Source: Adineta vaga
Taxonomy: Eukaryota; Rotifera
DNA: 64,000 nucleotides
Reading direction: 5' to 3'
Assembly: GCA_021613535.1 (NCBI GenBank)
Contig: CP075495.1
Location: 2,356,001-2,420,000 of the forward strand
The notes beneath the pieces were generated by a model. It searched no databases. It saw only the letters and a list, made by a program, of their open reading frames with translations, and was not told the origin of the DNA. Both the position numbers and the translations under genes were made by a program. This document shows, one piece after another, positions 58,817 through 64,000 of the stretch (positions are counted from its first letter, which is position 1; the number at the start of each line of letters is the position of its first letter).

Positions 58817-59920
58817 TGTTATTGTTCTTTTATATTCGTCGTTAAATCTAAAAGATGAAATATTTAAATAATAATAATAATAATACAATAGTCGAAAGTA
58901 TATGTCTCTCTTTCTCTCTATCTTCGAAGATAATAAAATGACGATGGTTAAATAAATTTCTCGAGAAAATGACACAACAGTAAACAATAAAATCTAACTC
59001 ATTCGATATGACGTCATCTTGTGTATATGTAAGCCGAACACTGCTTCTTAAAAGAAAATAGAAACGAAAGAAAGAAAAAAAAGAAATAGACGATTTAATC
59101 ATCTTTTGTTTATTTGATTCGATTGATCATCGGACATTTCGATCGAATTAATGGAAAAAAAAAGAAGAGAAAGGAAAACGTAGGATGAATATAGAGATAC
59201 AATCGATTCCTCTGTTGGCATATATATTAATAACGACGAAGAATAGGGGGGCGGATACTTCTTTCTTTTTATTCTTTACTATATATGCATCAAACTCCAA
59301 CTATCTATTACTGACGAGCTGCTGCCTATATCTATGTCTATTATATTTATACTTCAATGCGCACAGTGATACTTTTCGCTTTCTTTACCCTGCAGAATAT
59401 TTAATCATCGTATCGTTTCACTTCACTTATTATTCAATGTAGAAAGCAAAAAATAACTAATTGGACTAAAACGACGGGGATATTATCTTTTTCTTCTCAT
59501 ACTCATTACATATCTAAACAAACAAAAGATTTGCTCTATATACAGTATTCATTTGAAGAAAAACAAAATAAGAAAAAAAAGAAAATAAGCTATTATCGTT
59601 TAATTTAATCTGAAACTTTCTTTTCTCTTCTTAATCTGCTATAATGAATGAACAAAAAAAATATATATAATATAAGCAGTCAAATAAGCATCATTTGACA
59701 ATAAAAACAAAAGAAGAAAAAAAAATCCTACTGTACAATTGAAAGAAAAGGAAATTTTTTGTTTTTTAAACATTTTTTTTTCTCTTTTGTACCCACAGTT
59801 TCGTTTTGTATGCATATATACATAGAATGTCTTAATATTAAAAAGTTTGTTTATGGAAAGAAAATCTCAAATGTATCGTTTTTCGTTTAATTTTATTGTT
59901 GTTGTTGTTATTATTATTAT
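58817..59920. other. Intergenic between PDCD10 3' end and LC3 start
   Basis: About 1.1 kb without a supported exon. It holds the LC3 promoter and 5' UTR and the PDCD10 3' UTR. The short frames are Phe/Tyr/Ser-rich translations of simple AT-rich sequence. A TTGTTGTTGTTATTATTATT tract (59896-59920) directly follows the PDCD10 stop. Confidence 0.4.
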
Positions 59921-60751
59921 TCACGAATAATTTGTATCATATGAAGAATTCGGTCGATTATTTGATGCAGCTGATGATTGTCTTGAATTATGTTGTTGTG
60001 AACTTGATGAATAACGTGATGAAACTGTTTTAATATGATGTTGATGTTGTGATAATAATGGATATAAAGATTCATCAAGTGTATCCGTTTCACAATAAAG
60101 TTTTATTGTACGTAAAAGATAATCAGTTTGAATAAGTAAATGATTAGCAGCAATGAAAACATCATCACGATTACTATCACGAAAATAAGCTTTCAATGTA
60201 TTACTAAAATGTTTACTATATTTGATAAATTCTTTCTTTTCATTTTCCAATGCTTGTCGTCCATCAAGTGTTTTAAAATATTGATAAGTATTGGAAACAC
60301 TATCGAGTGTTTTCTTAATTGCACTTGCTATTTCTTTGATTGTTTCAAGAAAATCACGTTTTTCATTGATATCATCAGGTATACGACTTAAGATACGTTT
60401 TAAATTTCTTGAACGTGCATTTAATTCTTGAAATTCTTGTTCACTACGTGCTGATGAAATATAATACGGTGATTTATCACAATATTTTTCAAGTTTAAGT
60501 GTTAATTCATTCATATTCATTGTTGCAGATAATAATGGTGTTTCTTTATTAATAAATGATTGAAGAAAATTACTTGAAAAACCTGGATAAATTTCTTCTA
60601 ATTTAAATAATGTTGTACGAAGATCTGATTGAATATCTTTATAACCTGATTTATCTAATTGATTAACAACAGGATATAAAATATTGGGTAAAACAAGTGC
60701 ATTCGTTGGATTAACATTGGACGAAGATGAACCTTCGTTAATCATTGCCAT
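59921..60751 (-). CDS. PDCD10: Programmed cell death protein 10 (PDCD10/CCM3)
   Basis: PDCD10 is the STRIPAK-associated adaptor that dimerises with GCKIII kinases; human loss causes cerebral cavernous malformations. The CDS is one exon of 276 codons (human 212). Conserved signals: ALVLPNILYPVVNQLDKSGY, EIYPGFSSNFLQSF, EQEFQELNARSRNLKRILSR, IPDDINEKRDFLETIKEIAS, AIKKTLDSVSNT, GRQALENEKKEFIKYSKHFS and NTLKAYFRDSNRDDVFIAAN, then HLLIQTDYLLRTIKLYC. This covers the N-terminal dimerisation region and the C-terminal FAT-homology four-helix bundle. A Ser/Gln/His-rich tail of about 50 residues (SQHQHHIKTVSSRYSSSSQQ) is extra. The ATG at 60751 follows an acceptor TTCAATTTTAG by nine bases, so a 5'-UTR intron or trans-splice site is likely. 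Confidence 0.93.
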   Translation of the reverse strand: MAMINEGSSSSNVNPTNALVLPNILYPVVNQLDKSGYKDIQSDLRTTLFKLEEIYPGFSSNFLQSFINKETPLLSATMNMNELTLKLEKYCDKSPYYISSARSEQEFQELNARSRNLKRILSRIPDDINEKRDFLETIKEIASAIKKTLDSVSNTYQYFKTLDGRQALENEKKEFIKYSKHFSNTLKAYFRDSNRDDVFIAANHLLIQTDYLLRTIKLYCETDTLDESLYPLLSQHQHHIKTVSSRYSSSSQQHNSRQSSAASNNRPNSSYDTNYS

Positions 60752-61408
60752 TAGAACTGATCTAAAATTGAATGATGAACAAATCAAAATTGAAATGTAA
60801 TAAAACAAAATGCGGAAGATTGAGCGTCATTTTTTTACAGTTCAATGTTCAGTCGCATCACATCATTTTCGTAGTCCTTCAATCTCTATACGGTTCTGTA
60901 ACCTTACATAACATTGTCGAATGACAAGGTACAAAATTCTGATTTTTTTTTCTTCTTCTCTATAAAAACTTCATATTCTAGAATACAGATAGGAAAAAAA
61001 AGGAAACTTTCAATATCATTCAAATACGTATTTATCGATGCTTATAAAACAATTGTCGCTAGAATATTTGGATTATGAAGTTATATAAATCTTGATTTAT
61101 TTTATCGAATAACATTCCTAAAATATTCCTTATACATAAAAGATCGAAAAGATCTCTGATAATTAAATTGAAAATAATATTTGAAATATAATCATTCACA
61201 AAAAAAACAAAACACAATAATAACAAACTCTCGTGTTCGCCATAACTGAATTTCAATAAACATCATGAAACCTCCTCCTCTTCTAAAGGAAAAAAATCTC
61301 ATTGGTCGATAGAATATTCCAATAAATAATTCTTCGTTGATGACTGAGACTGATGATTGTTGATGAGAAAACAACTAATGTTGTATCTATTATTTGATTG
61401 AAATAATA
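60752..61408. other. Divergent intergenic region PDCD10 / SFSWAP
   Basis: 657 bp between two start codons facing away from each other. It must hold both promoters. No coding sequence is supported; the minus-strand frames across it are low-complexity. Confidence 0.4.
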
Positions 61409-63814
61409 ATGTCGAATATAAATTTATTTCCTGAATTGGATAATGATCAAGGACATAAACAAGATTATAATAATGGTCATTATCATGAAAAAGAAGAAGA
61501 AGAATTAATTGTTTTTGGTTATTCATGTAAATTATTTCGTGATGATTTTTTTGCAAAAGCAATTGATCGTGGACAAAGTCTTATACCATGGAATGGTGAT
61601 GAAAACATTATGATTGACAGGTGTGAAAAAAACGACTTTTTGTTTGATTTTGAATTTTTTGTCTTTCGAAAAAACAATAAGAAACTTAATCATTTCATCT
61701 CTTTTCTCATTCTCTATATGAGATTTTAAGAAAAAGAAATAGAAAGAAAACATTCAGATAACCGAATGGTAAGTATCGGTAGTGTTTATTTCCGATTTTA
61801 GGATAAAATAAAATAAAATCTAAAATTATGAAATGGCTTTTATCAGGTGAGAAGCTGCTATATGTCCTTCAATTTGGTAAGTTTATCTTATCACTTTATA
61901 TATATATATATACATAAATATCTCGAATAAAGTTTGTTTTCGTCAATGTTTGTTTTTCTATTTATATACATTACTTTTTCTTTTATTGCAGCAGTACAGA
62001 CAATTCATCTCGACAGTTCTTTAATTAGAAATAATTAAGAGCATGATTGAAAAGAAAAAATAAAAGCGAGAGTAGAATTTCCATATCAGATAGAAGAAAA
62101 TATCATGATCAAAAAATTAAACTTTTCTTTTTTTTTTTCGTATCTTTATAGGTATGATTGTCGTGGACATTTATCGGATTTAACATTATGGGATAGTGAT
62201 TTATTACGAAAAAAACCAGGATATAATGAAGAACAATATATGAATGAAGAAGAAAAACGAATAGAAGAAGAATGTGAACAAGAACGATATTTAGAATTGT
62301 ATAGAGATATTGAAAAAGAAACATTACAACAAGGTTAAATTGATGAATCTCTTCTTTTTCTTTCGGCTTTAATTTGAATATTTTGTTTTAGAAGAAGAAT
62401 TAAAACGAAAGAATGCAGATAAAAATACATACAATCAAGTGGGATTTAATTATCAAGAATCGAATCCAACAGTAACAAAAACAACAGAAGGTAATAATAC
62501 AATTAACGAAAAGATTCATATACTTATTTGCTTCAATTTTAGAACCATCACAATCACTTGATGATGATGAATATGAACCATTTTATCCGTCGGAAAAATT
62601 ACAGATACCATATGGAATGGATATTGTAAGTATTCTCGATTGATTCTTAATTTTTCTTTTTATTTCGAATACTATTCTAGCCGGAATCTATCAAATTAAA
62701 TGCTATCATTGAAAAAACAGCTAGTTTTGTGTCAACATCCGGTGTTCAAATGGAAATTGTTCTCAAAACTAAACAAGCAAATAATCCTCAATTTGATTTT
62801 CTCAAATATGATCATTATCTCAATCCATACTATCGTCATTTAATAATTATGATTAAATCAGGCAAATATCGACCGAATGTCGATAATAATTCAAATACAA
62901 ATAATGCGAAGAAAAATTCGAATAAGAATGGTGAAGAAAGAATATTTAGTTTGTTGTCTATTCATCGAAATTTTTCTTTAGGTGTTGATCAAAATAGTAG
63001 CCATGATGAAGATGAAGGTGGTGATTCTTATTTACATCCATTATTACGTGGTGGAGCAAATACTGAGAATGCAAATGCATTAAAGAAAACTGAAGAAATA
63101 CCACGTAAACCAGCAGTTCCATTGAATATTCATAATACAGCTTATGGACAATTAATTAAAAAATACGAACATCTTCGACAACGTGATAAGTATGTTTCAA
63201 TAGTATGACAAATGAAACGAATTATTTTAATTTAAAAATTTAATTTAGAATTGCGAAAGAAAATGAAGAAGATAAAATGTCACCAAAATCGGATGATATT
63301 AAAAATGAAGAATCATCGTACGTATTAAACAGTAGTATTAATCTCTTCATTCATAGTTTTATTTCATAGGCCACGATCGGAATCATCATCCTCATCAACA
63401 ACTGTTATTCCACCTCCACCTGATGTTAAACCAATAATTGATAAATTAGCTGAATATGTTGCACGTAATGGTAAAGAATTTGAACAATCTATTCAAATCA
63501 AAAATGATCCTCGTTTTGGATTTCTCGAACGTGATCATATACATTACAATTATTATCAATTAAAAGTACAATTATGTACAGTAAGTTAGTTATAAGATAA
63601 AGAGCAAATAAATGAGATTTTTCTTTGTTATTTATCTAGCAGAATATACTTCAAAGTAAAACCGAAGACAATCAAAACGATTCGGATAATAATGAACTAA
63701 ATATTCATGGTAAAAGTGTTAAATTAGTATTAAAAACAGCGACAGATGAATCATTAACACCGACATCATGCCGTGAATTTCAATCCGATGAAGATTCAAA
63801 TTCAAATCAACCAA
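61409..63814 (+). CDS. SFSWAP: Splicing factor SFSWAP (suppressor-of-white-apricot homolog), 5' part
   Basis: SFSWAP is an SR-like splicing regulator that controls its own and other pre-mRNAs. The N-terminal DRY_EERY domain is clear: [48 protein letters not shown] and [24 protein letters not shown] module 1 is [17 protein letters not shown] then [24 protein letters not shown] module 2 is [20 protein letters not shown] then [20 protein letters not shown]. Exons: 61409-61620, 62152-62334, 62392-62491, 62542-62627, 62681-63187, 63249-63318, 63370-63579 and about 63640-63814. The last visible exon ends at a good donor (CCAA|GTAATT), and the expected Arg/Ser-rich C-terminus is not in the window, so the gene probably continues to the right. 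If the donor is not used, translation stops at 63844-63846. The first intron is 531 nt; the others are about 50-60. Confidence 0.92.
61802..61846 (+). other. SFSWAP: Candidate cryptic/poison exon in SFSWAP intron 1
   Basis: Within the 531-nt first intron, CCGATTTTAG (ending 61801) and CAG|GTGAGA (from 61844) bound a 45-nt segment. Joined to exon 1 (...ATTGACAG), it reads G-ATA-AAA-TAA, an immediate stop. A second acceptor-like TTTATTGCAG lies at about 61981-61990. Inclusion would truncate the protein after the first 71 residues. Confidence 0.35.
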
Positions 63815-64000
63815 GTAATTTTCTCATGAAAAGAAATATTTATTGATAATTGAAACATTCAAACTACTCATTTTTGGATATTTCATGTTGATATAAAAGA
63901 ACGATTTGAATGTGCTACATGGCGCATTTCTTCTCTTTTATTCAAAATGATCTTACCTTGTAATTTCATTTGAATATCTCTCAACAAGCATAATACAATA

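Noticed and set aside
57945-59102. Frames of 80-95 codons around LC3 on the minus strand
   Set aside because: They run through LC3 introns, UTR or promoter sequence and are rich in Phe, Leu and Ser without any recognisable motif.
61059-61562. Minus-strand frames between PDCD10 and SFSWAP
   Set aside because: They overlap the SFSWAP first exon or its promoter on the opposite strand and have no splice or homology support.

Overview
The window is animal nuclear DNA: strongly AT-rich, with intron-containing genes on both strands. Most introns are only about 50-70 nt (GT...TTTTAG or TTTCAG), and poly-T/CT tracts are abundant. The gene set (Meis homeobox, hemicentin, peroxidasin, NOX5-type oxidase, Ras-family GTPase, IFT56, PDCD10, SRA1, SFSWAP) is metazoan. 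The compact introns, AT bias and splice-acceptor sequences sitting directly on several start codons point to a small-genome protostome. A bdelloid-type rotifer is my best guess, but this is inference and not proven by the window. All gene calls come from reading translations and from remembered family signatures; no search was run.

Layout. 1-1291 holds the end of an unknown gene followed closely by TRAPPC5 (+). 4653-13034 is a Meis/homothorax TALE homeobox gene (+) with kilobase introns and two microexons. 14138-19154 is a NOX5-type calcium-regulated NADPH oxidase (+) that carries an unexpected Kunitz domain in an extracellular loop. 20518-20979 is a single-exon secreted orphan protein (+). 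21187-39594 is a hemicentin (-) with a VWA domain, about 27 Ig domains, a G2F domain, EGF modules and a fibulin-type C-terminus. One of its introns contains a complete same-strand multi-pass membrane protein gene (22765-24683).

After a 3.1 kb intergenic stretch rich in microsatellites come a RASD/Rhes-like Ras GTPase (+, 42720-44458), IFT56/TTC26 (-, 44662-47277) and a peroxidasin with no LRR region and a shortened VWC tail (-, 47937-52199). A tight same-strand cluster follows, transcribed leftwards in the order COX7A-like protein, SRA1, RFC4 (56067 down to 52804). A pancreatic-type lipase (+, 56315-57621) is head-to-head with it. The window ends with an Atg8/LC3 gene (-), PDCD10/CCM3 (-) and the 5' part of SFSWAP (+), which runs towards or past the right edge.

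Functionally this is a mixed neighbourhood. Hemicentin and peroxidasin are both extracellular-matrix proteins. NOX5 makes superoxide, which gives the hydrogen peroxide that peroxidasin uses, but nothing in the sequence shows that they are co-regulated. The most notable observations are the phase 1-1 Kunitz exon inside NOX5, the operon-like COX7A-like/SRA1/RFC4 cluster with acceptor sites abutting the start codons, the gene nested in hemicentin, and alternative-splicing candidates in Meis and SFSWAP.
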